Positions 36,867 through 49,200 of a stretch of DNA of 64,000 bases are shown here, piece by piece. The first letter of the stretch is position 1. Each line of letters opens with the position of its first letter. The notes under the pieces were generated by a model. It was not told the DNA's origin. It saw nothing but the letters and a program-made list of their open reading frames with translations, and searched no databases. This DNA is from Ziziphus jujuba (Eukaryota; Streptophyta; Magnoliopsida; Rosales; Rhamnaceae): NCBI RefSeq assembly GCF_031755915.1, contig NC_083384.1, positions 23,701,001 to 23,765,000 on the forward strand, written 5' to 3'. The position numbers and the translations under genes were made by a program.

Positions 36867-37979
36867 AGATTTTGTTCAGGTTTGATTTATCTTATTTGTT
36901 TTATTTTTTTTTTGTGTTAATCTACAATTTTTAGCATTAGGTTAAGGTTGCTTCTAACATCATACATGTTCTAGATATTTTAAAAAAAAAAAATTTCATT
37001 CATAGCCGAAATTAGGTTCTTTGTTTTACCCTCTTTTTTTTTCCCTAGTTGTTGGTTGTCTTTCATTTTGTTCTTAGTAATTTAGTTTATTATTGATTTT
37101 TCTTTTTTGTTCTGTTCTTAAATATTTGCATTCATATATTCAAAAAAAAAAAAAAAAAAAGAGGAATTGCAACAACCTATATAAATTTACAAAAACAAAT
37201 TGCAAATTTGTATTTTGTTATTGGTGGTCATGGGTTTGGTAGTTATTTGGTGTTGGAATTGTAATTTAATTGTTAATTATTGCTACTGTAGTTGAGATTA
37301 TATTTTATGAGTTTAAAAAAAAAAAGAAGAAGAAAAGCCGAATAAAAAAAATAAAAGGGGCCGATTTGGTTAAAGTTGGAATGTGACTTTGTTTGAGCTG
37401 GAAATTTGATTTGTGATATTTTGGAGCTGCTGGAATTTTATATTGCTGCTGGAAATTTGTATTTTTAAGTGCTAAAATTATTTGGATTAAAATTAGTTAA
37501 AGGATTTAATACAAAAACTTGAGTTACAAAGAATAACAACCAACAACTATCCTATCTTTTTGTTCGATTTGATTCTTGTTCATGTTTAAATTTCTTTCTC
37601 TATATTTTATTCTTGAATTATTGGTTCATTCATATTCTGGACAGTTTTTATTTCATTCCAAAAAATTGCTTGTTGATTTACTTTATTTTTGCTTAGAAAA
37701 GTCGAGAACTAGGTTTTATTAATTCACTCGTTATTGCTTGCTTTTTTCTACTATTTTGTTGATAAGTTTAATTAAAATATACTTGTGATCTAATTGCTAT
37801 TTAGTGGGTGTTTTAATTAGAACTTTGAGTGCAAGAGTGTGTGAGCTCAAAAGAAGGTCAAAAGCCGAAACTAGTGTGCAAATACGAGTGTTGAGACATT
37901 GTTTGAGTGAAACACGTAAAGGAGTGATTTTGGTGAGGTCCTATTTTATTTTTGTGTTATTCATACCAACATAGCATAT
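36867..37979 (+). other. Leader of family A element
   Basis: About 1.1 kb of non-coding, T- and A-rich DNA between primer site and gag, with A-runs near 37141-37160. No gene seen. Confidence 0.6.
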
Positions 37980-39150
37980 TCAAGGGTGAAGAGGGGATGT
38001 ACCATTAAGAATTAATGAGAGAAATCCATAGGATTCAAGGGTGATTTCCAAGCTTCGGGAAGTAGAGGTGAGCACACGGACATGATGGCAGTATAGAGCA
38101 ATTACAGTGGATGAATGCTCGCTTTGATCACCTAGATCAAATGATGGACAGGTTGGCAACATCACAAGGTGGGCCGAATTTGAGGCAAGAATTCCATGGT
38201 GGCTGAGGTCGAGGTCAAGGAGGTCGCGGATACCATAGGGAGGATTTTGAAGGAGGAAATTATGAAGATAATTTAGAGGAGGATTTTGAAGACATCTATG
38301 CTTTCCAAGGAAGGCAAAACCGAGACCAGAAAGGGAGGAGGATGATGATCTTAAAAATATTAAGGTCAACATACCATCTTTTATGTGAAAAAGTGATCTG
38401 AAGGCATACCTAGAGTAGGAAGAGCGTATGGAGATGATCTTTGATTGTCACAACTATTCGGAGACTAAGAAGGTAAAAGTGGCAGCAATGGAATTTGGAC
38501 ATTATGCACTCCAATGCTGGACAAATGAACAAAATACCCAAAGGAGAGTAGGTGATGAATTGATTATTACTTGGCGACAAATGAAAGGAGGCATGAGGAA
38601 ACAATTTGTATCGACTCATTACCATAGGTTGCTACATCAAATACTCCAATCATTATCACAAGGTAGTAGGTCTGTGGAGGATTATTGCAAGGAGATGAAG
38701 ATGCTTATGATGAGATTGAGCATGAATGAAGAAAGAGAAGCAACCATTGCATGGTTTCTAAGTGGATTGAATCGTAAGATAGCTAACCAATTGGAATTGT
38801 AACAATATGTGGAATTGGAAGAGATGTTGCATGTGGCTATCAAACTTAAGAATCAATTCAAGAGGAGGGGCACAATTACACGGCTTGAAAGAGTTTCAAA
38901 TAGCGGGAGATCAAATCCAAATGCTTGGAGAAGCAATCCCACCATTGAAGCAAGACAAAAGCCGAAACTTGGAGAAGAAAGCACCACATGACCAAAAAGG
39001 TAGTCAAAAACCGAATCTGTCCAAGCACACAAAAGTGAAAGTAAATCTTATCATGCACCTTCTAGAACTCCTGAAATTGTGTGTTTTAAGTGCCAAGGAC
39101 AAGGACACATTGCCAATCAATGCCCAAATAGAAGAATTATCATTTTAAAA
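37980..39150 (+). pseudogene. Ty3/gypsy gag relic of family A element
   Basis: The N-terminal part near 38095-38160 reads QLQWMNARFDHLDQMMDRL. A Gly/Arg and acidic stretch follows (GRGYHREDFEGGNYED). The gag core at about 38330-38870 contains IFDCHNYSETKKVKVAAMEF, then FVSTHYHRLLHQILQSLSQG and FLSGLNRKIANQLEL, with at least three in-frame stops. The CCHC zinc knuckle CFKCQGQGHIANQC lies near 39082-39123. This is the usual gag of plant Ty3/gypsy elements. No protease, RT or integrase follows, so pol has been lost. Confidence 0.88.
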
Positions 39151-39269
39151 GATTTATTTGTTTCCTTTGTATGTGTTTCTAAAATTATATCTTTTTTAAC
39201 TCTTGTTGTATTTGTTTTCAGCACAAGATGCTTTAAAAAGTGAAAAAAAAAATGTGGACGGGAAACTCT

Positions 39270-39610
39270 GAAGTGGTTCAATATATATAACCTAAACAAT
39301 TTGAATTCGTTTAGTTTATGTATACCAAAGAAGGCATTTAGATCTGGATTATAAACCCAAACAATTTGAACACGTTCAAGTATTGTATACCGGAGAAGAC
39401 AATGAATTCGGTATATATAGTTCGAACGATTTGAATTCATCTAAGTTGTGTATATAAGAAAATACAATTCGATCCAGAATACATAAATCAAATGAAAGAG
39501 TGAACTTGTTCGGTATATACAACCCGTACGATTTGAACACGTTCAAATTTTGTATACTGAAGTAGCCAATTAAATTCAGATTATATAAACCATATAGAAA
39601 CTTAATAATA
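39270..39610 (+). repeat. Four diverged repeat units after gag
   Basis: ACAATTTGAATTCGTTTAG (39297), ACAATTTGAACACGTTCAAG (39361), ACGATTTGAATTCATCTAAG (39425) and ACGATTTGAACACGTTCAAA (39528) each precede TGTATA and an acidic-looking tract. The spacing (64, 64, then about 103 bp) suggests one further unit has decayed. Non-coding. Confidence 0.75.
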
Positions 39611-40539
39611 TTTAAAGACATCCATTCATGTATATTAAAAAGAATAAAAAAAAAATTTGTTCTTCCATTGATACTCAAAATGCTACCCAAAAAAAAAAAA
39701 AGTTAAGGTAATCATTATACGGTATGTAAAACTCGTAATTCAAGTAAGCAAATCAATTTAATTATATTATCTACTTACAAGGTTTAAGATGAATCAAGTA
39801 AGATTGATTTGGAAATTAGTACAATTAAATAGAATTAAGAGATAAAGATGATATGGTATATTTATTTAATTATATTTAAAAATGAATAAGATATAATTTA
39901 TTGGTATAGGTAATAAAAATTGATATACAAATGAATCAGTATAAAATCTTGAAATTTTCGAGTGAGGAGTTGGCAAAAGCTATACCATCCGCCTGTGGTA
40001 TTGAAAATTCACAGTCCCTTGAACTTTGTACCAATGTTTAAACTATCTAAAATTTCTGTTTTTTTAGGGAATCGAAAGAAATTTTAAGATCTAAATGGAA
40101 ACAGATAGAATTTCTATAGTATCCATCGAAATTTCTAGGAAAAGTTATGTCAAAATATTCACATAAAATCCTTAACAATTTGGTTAAAAAATCCATCATA
40201 TCCATTGAAATTTAAAAAAAAATTCATGTAAATTTATGAAATTTTCATGGAATTTTGAAAATATCTACGACTTTTTTTTAAAAAAATTTATATAAAAATT
40301 TATAAATATTATTGATGTTTAGTAAATTAATTTTAGTAATAGTTTTTTTTTAACCTTTTAATTGTTTTTCAAATATTAAATGATATAAATAAAATGGAGT
40401 AAATTAAATTAAATAACCTTGATAGATTCTATTTATTGATAAATATATATATATATATATATATACACTTGCTATACAATTTGTATAAGATGGATTCATA
40501 AGAATCTCATTATTACAAGTTAATAGTTAATTATATAAG
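39611..40539. other. AT-rich unassigned DNA
   Basis: No gene. The section 40040-40260 is rich in GAAATTT and its complement, and an (AT)n tract lies at about 40446-40466. Confidence 0.4.
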
Positions 40540-41597
40540 TGATGAGAATCCTCCCGTACTAGAACAATAGATTACCTGCTAGAGTGCTAATTCTGTACAA
40601 ATGAAAACAAAGTCAATCACAAGGGCACAACCTAAAAGATTCAAGGACAACCTGGTTAGCTTCATACAAGATGTTATTCAAACTCAAGAGGGCATGACAA
40701 TACGCGAAGATCCAAAGCTCGTCTTATGCATCTAAGTTATGAAGGCGGAAATGGACCCAACAAGCTATTTTGGTGCTTCTATGGACTCCGGACAGTAAGG
40801 AATGAATTTGTTAATTTATGAAAGTGATTGAGCACTCCAAGGAACCATGAAATCATGCCAAGACAGAAGCAAAAGCATTCAAACCCAACATTTGCACATG
40901 AAGTTTCATGTTGGCCGAAAATCATCAATTTGGCACTTTATGGGAACCAATATTAATCCTATTTGGCATCCTACATGCCATAATTGGAGTTGATTTGAAG
41001 CTTAAACTAGCTGGTGATTAGATAAAGACAGTTTAGTTGTAAAACTTAGTCAACTAGTTTCCTAATCTGAAATTTGATTTTTATTTTGTTCTTTATTTAT
41101 TTATTTGCTGAACAAATTAATTTAAGAATGTTAGTATTTTATTATTTCATTGTAAATTAATTAATTCCTATTTTAAATTTAAGGAATTAATTAATCCAAA
41201 TTATATTAGAAATGTGAGAATTTCAACCACATCTTTTTGTTTCCTTATTGATGGCCGAATTTTACCTAGCTGACTTAGGGTTTTGTTTTGTGACTTCAAA
41301 CTTATTTAAAGGCTTATTTCCTCAATAATATTCAGTACATTATTCATATAGAAAAATACTTATGAAAAAGAATTCTTTTTGCTTTCTTTGAACATATAAA
41401 ACATTGAATAAAAATCAAATGTTTTAACTTGACTTATCAATAGGTCATCTATCACCTATTGTAGCGTCTTCATCATATATCAATGTTTTTAATTACGAGT
41501 TGATTAAAGGTTAAGGTGACCATTAGAACCTAAACTTAATTATGATCTGGATTAATATAATACAGGTTTAGGAATAAGTCGACTTAAGTTCGTATCA
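40540..41597 (+). mobile_element. Solo LTR of Ty3/gypsy family A (1058 bp)
   Basis: Starts TGATGAGAATCC and ends GTTCGTATCA. Flanks are ATAAG (left) and ATACG (right), a 5-bp target duplication with one later change. No primer site or polypurine tract adjoins it. It carries a damaged version of the ITRAQ..KRFKDN segment at about 40603-40800. Confidence 0.82.
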
Positions 41598-42480
41598 ATA
41601 CGAATGTAAAATGATAATATAAAATAATAATATGGAAGTATAATATTATGTAGAATTGGTATTGATAATACTTAAATTAATAATATTAAGCAAATAAAAA
41701 ATAAAAGATGATAGAATATATTATACTAAACATTAAAGACAACTACATTTAATATAAGATTTTTATAGTTGACATATTAATAATTATATGAAAATTTATT
41801 AAAGAGATACATCTTTTTAACTATTACTTTTCATATTTTATATCTCAAAATGACAACAAAAAAAAGATCGATAATTTTCAACCACCTAAAAATTTTATGA
41901 ATATTGATATGATATTTATAAAATATAATGTAATTGTAATAATTATTTTATCTTTATTAATAAATAATTTTATCAAATATATATATATTTTTTGTATATT
42001 TTTATTAATAATAATTTATTAATATCACTACTGTTTAATATAAATTAAATTAATTAAAAAATATATAATATCTATTCAATATTTTTTAATTTTTATAATT
42101 AATTTGTTAATTAATTGGTTAAATAAATTAATTTTAAAATTTTAATAATTTTATTTATGTTCGATATTTTTCAATATTTTTATAAAAATTTATATATTTT
42201 ATACGAAATTTTAAATAAATTTTGAACCTTATTTTATACTACTACAACACCAATCGAAGCCTAAAACAAATAAACTTTGCTCCAAATAGTTTCAGCTTAA
42301 AATAACCCCAAAAAAAAAAAATTTGCTAAAAATAATGTTAAAAAATGAGAAATTAAATCCACCAAAATCTTTGTAAAAAAGGAAAAAAATTGCAGCAAAT
42401 CCAAATAAATAAAATAAAGTTGTTGATTTCCGATCCCTATCCAAACAGAAGCTACTAGAAGAACCTAGTCAGGTTTCCAG
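41598..42480. other. Intergenic DNA and probable promoter of the HIP gene
   Basis: Very AT-rich to about 42240. It then becomes less biased toward the HIP start, with a pyrimidine-rich tract at about 42517-42570 that is probably 5' UTR. I see no certain TATA box. Confidence 0.45.
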
Positions 42481-42584
42481 AGACTCAAGGCAAGTCCTTT
42501 AGTAGTCCTCAATTTACATCTCCCTCTTCCCCTCTCTCTGTCTCTATTTTCTATATCAAAACCTCTCTTCGGGAAACAAGCACA

Positions 42585-45500
42585 ATGGACGCTTCGAAGC
42601 TGAACCAGTTGAGGCATTTCGTCGAGCAGTGTAAAGCCGATCCTTCCATTCTCAGTGATCCTTCCCTCTCCTTCTTCCGCGACTACCTTGAGAGGTAAGA
42701 CAAAAACAAAAACAAAAACCCATTTTTCTGTTCTGGGTTTTGCACAAGTTCTTCCATTTTCAATTTTTAAATAGAAAAAGCCTATATCTGTCTTGATTCT
42801 CTTAAATCTTATTGGAAACCGGCTTGTTTTAGTCTCGGCGCTAAGCTTCCTACCTCTGCTTTCAAAGACAGCAATACCAAATCGGTACTGTCTCACTTTC
42901 TTATCCCTTTTTTCTTAGGGTTTGTCATTATATATATATATATATATATATTATTTATGCGTGCGATTATGAGTGTAAATATATGAATTATGCCAGGGAA
43001 GCTATGTAGTGGATGAGAGCGACGAGGACATGGCCGATAATGAAGGAACACAAGTGAATGTAGAAGAAGAAGAAGAAGAAGAGGATGAAATAGTTGAATC
43101 CGATATCGAGCTTGAGGGCGAGATCGTGGAGCCCGACCATGATCCTCCGCAGAAGGTTGATAGAATATATGGGTATTTTTTCTTTTTGAGCAATTTTTGG
43201 GTTTTAGCTTTCTATATGGTGAATACTTCGGTGCTTGCAGATGGGAGACCCATCTATTGAGGTCACTGAAGAGAATCGTGATGCTTCGCAGACCGCAAAG
43301 GCTAAAGCTATTGAAGCCATTTCTGAAGGTATGGCATTAGTGTATTGTGCCCGCTTTTCGTAATGCTTGCCGATAGTAGTGATTTACTTGCTTCTTTGTG
43401 GAATTTGGATGGTTTTTGCGATTCAGACAAGTTGGAGGAAGCTATAGAGCATCTTACTGAGGCGATTTTGCTCAATCCCACATCTGCAATCATGTATGGA
43501 ACAAGAGGTATGGTTTAGTTCTGTTGTTGGCTTGGTTTTGTTTGGTTCTTTTGTATGCGGTTTTTATTATTTAATGCTTACTTGGTGTTATTTGCTGCCT
43601 TTGACAGCTACTGTTTACATCAAAATGAAGAAACCGAATGCTGCCATCCGTGATGCCGATGCTGCTTTAGAGGTTGTTCTTCTTACCTTATTGTCTCTTT
43701 AAAAGTTAGGATGTTAAAATCCTTTGTTTTATTATTCATACATCTTTGTGTGTATGGGGTGTGTGTGCATACTGCATACCTTTGTTTTATGATCATTCAT
43801 GCTTACTGCTTTGTTGGACTCTTCATTTAGCCTAAAATACCAGAGTCGAAAGGACATAATACTGGTACTGGTATGGAATCCTTCCTGGATCCCTGCCGAA
43901 GAAATTAACTGGTTCCAATGTAACTGGAGAAAAGGAAATAAAATTAAACCCAAGAGACTAAAGGCCTACGAAAAAATGATGGAATTAAATTACTTAAATG
44001 AACTCTAAATTTTTTTCCTTTGAACACTTAATATACCAATTGTTAGTTTTTTCCTAACAATTGGTTACTATAAAATTTCAATAAAATGAAAAAAAATTTC
44101 TATCAAATTGTTATATTGTCTAATGTATCCACTTAACCTTATCTAAAATTTTGACCCCTTTTTGGCCGACTCTTTGTACCCTGAATTTTAGAACTAAAGG
44201 ACCCTACCACCCCTACTCAACACCAGCACCTGGATCTGAGCAAAAAAGACTTTAAAGTATTCATCAGCATCATCATTGCCCTGTTCTGATGGTTATGTAT
44301 ATATTTTATGAATACATTGGTGACTGATAATAATAATAATAATAAATAGAAAAGAAAGGAAAACAGTATAATTTTGTTATTTTTTCCTTTTTTACTAGTA
44401 AGCTTTGAAGTTTGTTGCAAGTTGTACTGTGTCATTTTAAGAAGGTTAGTCTATAATACTTTTCTCAGATTAATCCCGACTCCGCTAAAGGCTACAAGTC
44501 TCGTGGCATAGCACGTGCAATGCTTGGTCAGTGGGAAGAAGCTGCTAAGGATCTCCATTTAGCATCTAAACTAGATTATGATGAGGAAATTAATGCTGTT
44601 CTTAAGAAGGTTCTCTCTCTCTCTCCCCCACCCCACCATTTTAGTGAGTTCAGTGAGTTCTTAATGTTCTTGGATTTTTGGTTTGCTTATGTATGAACTA
44701 CTTGTGTATGTATGGTGTACCATGACAATGTTTACCATTTCTGTAGCTTTACTTTCTTTTATTTTAAAAGTACTTGTTGATAATTCCAATATTAAGTTAT
44801 AAAAAATCATAATGACCTTAATGCATATTTCCTATGAATTTATAACCAGAATGTCAGTAGTTAATAAGCAACTCTTCTGCTGGTTTGCTTGATTTATTTG
44901 AAACCAACATGATAAACAAGGGATGTTTTGCATGCTCTGTTTCCTGAAAAGGAGCTGTGACATTGGTTCTTCACGGTGAACTTAATCATGGCTTTGTATT
45001 CAATTGAAATATGAAGTTTAATACATGTGAGCCTATATGGTGATGAAGTGTGAAGTTATTGACTTTTCAAGTTCTACATGCTTTAAGCCAAGACGTTTTT
45101 TTTATGTACATGAATTGAGTTGTTTGGAGCGATGCTCAAATAAAGCAAGTTGTTGGAAACTATGATGTATGATGTCTTCATTTTGGCTGCTGCAACACTT
45201 GGATCATCTGTTCTTATGCACTTTTTTTTTTTTTTTTGTTTTGTTTTCCTCTTCCTCCTTAATGACATTTTGGATGCCAATGTAAAATTCGGCAGGTTGA
45301 GCCAAATGCACACAAGATTGAGGAACACCGTCGGAAGTATGATAGACTGCGCAAGGAGCGAGAGGATAAAAAGATTGAGCGTGAGCGACGACGTCGCCGT
45401 GCTGAGGCTCAGGTAACTAGTTTTTTGTTCAAATCTCTACTAAAGATATCCTCCTATATTGTTGTTGACATGTGATTGAATTTGCTGTTTCATTCTTTTC

Positions 45501-46682
45501 AAGGCTGCTTATGAGAAGGCTAAGAAGCAAGAGCAGTCGTCTTCTGGTCAAAAATCTAGTGGCATGCCTGGTGGATCTCCTGGTGGGATGCCTGGAGGCT
45601 TTCCAGGAGGTGTGCCTGGGGGTTTTCCAGGGGGTATGCCTGGAGCTGGAGGTTTCCCAGGTGGCATGCCAGGAGGGGTGCCTGGAAATGTTGATTTTAG
45701 CAAAATATTGAATGTAAGTATGCAGAGCAATACCAAGTTTTTGCTTTGTTTTATTTCCATAATAATTAATGCCACACTTTGGGGTTATATGATAAATATT
45801 ATGTTATGAAAAATAACCAAGTTAGAGATTTTATTTTTCTATTTCTAGTTTGAGTTAATTAACAACACTAAAGTACAAACTATCATTATATTATTCAACT
45901 CCTGCATATATTCCTTCTTCTCTCCTTTATGATCTTGTTGCAGAATGGTGAATTGATGTATTTTTGTTGTTGACAATGTGGATAGGATCCTGAACTGATG
46001 GCGGCATTTAGCGATCCAGATGTTATGGCTGCTCTTCAAGATGGTACTTTCTCTTTCCAATGATATATTTTTTAAAATATTTAGTTTTTTCATCAATTGC
46101 CCCAATTAACATTTAGGTAGTGAACAAGTATGGAGATTATAGTTATAGATGCGACAAACAAATGAGATCTTAATGATAAAGATGGGGGCAATATTGTGTG
46201 AAACAGTTTTATTGAAGTAGGACACGTTTATAAACATATATACTGTCTTCTGGATTTAGGATTTGAAACAATGGAAGTTATTATTAAGAAAATGCTTTGA
46301 ATATGTAGCTTCAATTGGACCATCAACAGAAGGGAAATGTTTTTCAATCTTTATAAACAGTACCTGTAAGTAACAATGATAAAATAAGCGTGATAAGAAC
46401 AGTACATGGCTGTAAGCAGTCAATAAACCCAACCAAACCCATAGTATTCATTTGTCCAAAGCATTGGCCTATGGATACTACTTTTGCCACTTTTCCTGGC
46501 AGAAGGTTGCTGTAAGCTAAAGATTGGAGCTTTTCTTATCTCTGATTGATTTTCACTGTTTGCATGACTGGTGATTCTATGCAGTAATGAAGAACCCTGC
46601 TAATCTTGCAAAGCATCAATCAAATCCTAAGGTGGCTCCTATAATTGCAAAGATGATGGGTAAATTTGGCGGACCGAAGTGA
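42585..46682 (+). CDS. HIP1: Hsc70-interacting protein (HIP/FAM10 family, TPR co-chaperone), 11 exons
   Basis: Coding exons with GT-AG introns: 42585-42694, 42833-42884, 42997-43155, 43241-43328, 43427-43507, 43608-43672, 44469-44609, 45296-45412, 45504-45713, 45986-46043, 46585-46682. Together they give 392 residues. Order: HIP N-terminal dimerisation domain ([20 protein letters not shown], about 1-45); acidic Glu-rich linker (about 60-107); three TPRs (about 118-228; [50 protein letters not shown]); Lys/Arg/Glu-rich helix (about 233-290); Gly-Pro-Met repeats (about 298-335); C-terminal STI1-like domain ([31 protein letters not shown]). In this family the TPRs bind the Hsp70 ATPase domain and stabilise its ADP state in the cytosol. 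The start is the first ATG of the conserved N-terminus. All phases join cleanly, so the gene appears intact. It is somewhat shorter than the Arabidopsis protein, mainly in the repeat region. Confidence 0.95.
43673..44468 (+). other. HIP intron 6 with a perfect hairpin
   Basis: A 796-bp intron between TPR exons. It contains an inverted repeat: ACCAATTGTTAG at 44035-44046 and CTAACAATTGGT at 44054-44065, with a 7-base T-rich loop. No open frame or small-RNA gene is evident. Confidence 0.7.
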
Positions 46683-46754
46683 GAAGTTAAAGGAGCAGTA
46701 TCTTTTGGAGAAATATAGTTGCCTGAGCTAGTTATGGATCGAGATGAACTCTCA

Positions 46755-47135
46755 TATGACAGCTTGTTGAAACATGTTATCGATTGAGATTAATTCTCAC
46801 ATGACAGCTTGATAAAACATGTCCAGATCCTTTTCTAATTTGTGTCAATGTGGCTGTTTTGTTTTCCCTTTCCTTTTAGGGGCGATAGAAATGAGAAACT
46901 ATTGTGCATGCTGAATTATTAAAGGTTACAAACTCTCTTGCTTCTATGACAGCTTGTTGAAACATGTTATCGATTGAGATGAATTCTCACATGACAGCTT
47001 GATAAAACATGTCCAGATCCTTTTCTAATTTGTGTTAATGTGGCTGTTTTGTTTTTCCTTTCCTTTTAGAGGCGACAGAAATGAGAAACTATTGTGCATG
47101 TTGAATTATTAAAGGTTACAAACTCTTTTGCTTCT
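46755..47135 (+). repeat. Tandem duplication of about 190 bp in the HIP 3' region
   Basis: TATGACAGCTTGTTGAAACA at 46755 recurs at 46944 (offset 189). The units run in parallel through CATGTCCAGATCC, AATGTGGCTGTTTTG and GAAACTATTGTGCATG to CTTCT at about 46943 and 47135, and are nearly identical. It lies within or just after the 3' UTR, since the stop codon is at 46680-46682. Confidence 0.93.
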
Positions 47136-49200
47136 GAATCCATCTCATAGTTTGAAACTCTTTTATGAAATTGGTTGTTTATTCCACTGCCAATGCTTCG
47201 TTTTGCTTGGGTTCAGGTCCAGGTAGAAAAGTAAAATTGGTTCCAACTGGCTTAATCCTCTATACTGGGAACGCCTACAATTTGTATTGTTCTTATAAGT
47301 GAATAATTTAAGAAAAGTACTAATAACTAATGGATAAATTTGTAGCTGTGTATATAATCTTTGCTATGACGGCTGAAGTATGCATTTAATTGTTTGCATG
47401 TTGCCAGTCGGACAAAACATATTAGCCAAAACAATAAAATAAATTTTAATTTAAAATTATATTTATTAATCATTAATTTTTTAAATAGAATTTTAATATG
47501 TATTTATATTTGTATTTGATTATATTTTATATTTTAAATTTTAATTTACGATATTATTTAAAAATTAAAAAAAAAAAAAAAAAGAAGTTATAATGTGAAA
47601 ACTATCAGATTTTTTCTCCTTGTTTGACTCACCAACAATAATTTCTTTATTGAAACTTATAGTGGTTTACGTTCATATGTGGGATGATTAATCGCTAAGG
47701 ATGTAATTTGAAAATAAGATGATTGGGGGCTCAAAATTCTTACCATTGTCAAGTCCTCTTCCTGTTAACTTAAGAATAACTACGTGTCGGCACCAAAAAA
47801 AAAAAAAAAAAAAAAGAAAAAAGAAAATGTAGAGAAAAAGAAAGGGAAAATAAAAATTAGCAATAGCATCGACAGGTGGGGCCTTTGAGTAGAGCTTGTT
47901 TTCTTATGAAGAACGCATGTAGCGATGTATAAGTCTATATGAGTCTCAAATTGACCAATGACCAAAATGCATTTTCGATTTTATTTACAATTATAGGGTT
48001 AAGTGCACGGAGTGTATATCCATGGCCACGGAAATTGTTTTCCCATTTCCAATTTTACCCTTTATATTTAGAGCCTATGTAACTCCCATGGCCTTCACAT
48101 ACCAATATCTGATTGCCCCAATTCTCCTTCAGAACAATTTATTTATTTTTAATTTGGGAGTATAGGAGTCCACCATCTTCTTCTTTATCTATGGTATCGT
48201 GCACAGACGGAAAACCGGTTGAGGAAAACCAAGATTAAAAACATAATAATAATAATTATTGAAGGAATATGAAACAACTGAAATAGGATGTGGGAAATAG
48301 GTGAGTTTTTACAGAAGAAATTGTTTCAATTTCCATTAAAGATTACACATTTCAATTCGTTTCATTTTTATGCTATTAGGATATTTTAATTAAAAAAGTA
48401 TGGATTTTGTTCCCCCAAAAAAAAAAAAAAAAACTAGATATCTGATTTTTATCTTCTTGAATATCTTGTTGCAACTAAAGCTTTTAATTTAAAAGATTTA
48501 TATCTTAATGCCTTTTAATTTGTTCATTTGCAATTCATATCTTGCATAGTAAGCCCATTAAAAGTGATTTTGGGAGATCTAAAAGCCTTTCTATAATGTT
48601 TGACCCCAAAAAAAAATTAAAATCATTTTTAATGGTTTTGTTGTAGAAAAATCATATATTTGGTGATTTTTTGAGACAGGACAGGAGTCAGAAGACTGTG
48701 ACGGGAGCCAAGCCATTATTTGCACATCATAAAAAATTTTGGGTTCAAACCATTTTTTTTGTCTTATAAAACATTATTTAACCATAGTCAATAGTATAAT
48801 AATTTACAAGAATCATTAATTGAGTTTTAAAATAATTTTATGTAATTCTTAAATGAAAGCCTTTCAATTTTTGATTGATTATAAAAAGAAAGAAGCAATA
48901 TTTTTAGAAAATTTATTTAGCTAATTTGAAAATGGAAGGTACTTACAAAGTTAAATATTAAAAGAAAAATAAGAATCAAATTAAAAAACCGAACTAATAA
49001 AACTAAAAGGCTTGAAATGCAATTAATCCATCATTATATTATTATTATTTTTTTTTGTGTTTAATTTTTTAATTTTATTTTTTACAGTAATTCTATTTTC
49101 GGTATCTCTAATATGATCTTATAAATATTGTGAGAATGACATATCAATTAAGTTAAGCTCATCATTTTATTTATTTTTCTCTTTTAACAATCAGTTGTAT
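47136..49200. other. AT-rich intergenic DNA downstream of HIP
   Basis: No gene recognised. Visible items are A-runs at 47568-47583, 47797-47815 and 48416-48432 and general AT richness. Confidence 0.5.

Noticed and set aside
35758..41597. Single family A element with LTRs at 35758 and 40540
   Set aside because: The right LTR has its own near-matching 5-bp flanks (ATAAG/ATACG) and no polypurine tract before it, so a separate solo LTR is more likely.
45548..45775. Minus-strand Gly/Pro-rich open frame
   Set aside because: Antisense shadow of the Gly-Pro-Met repeat exon of HIP.
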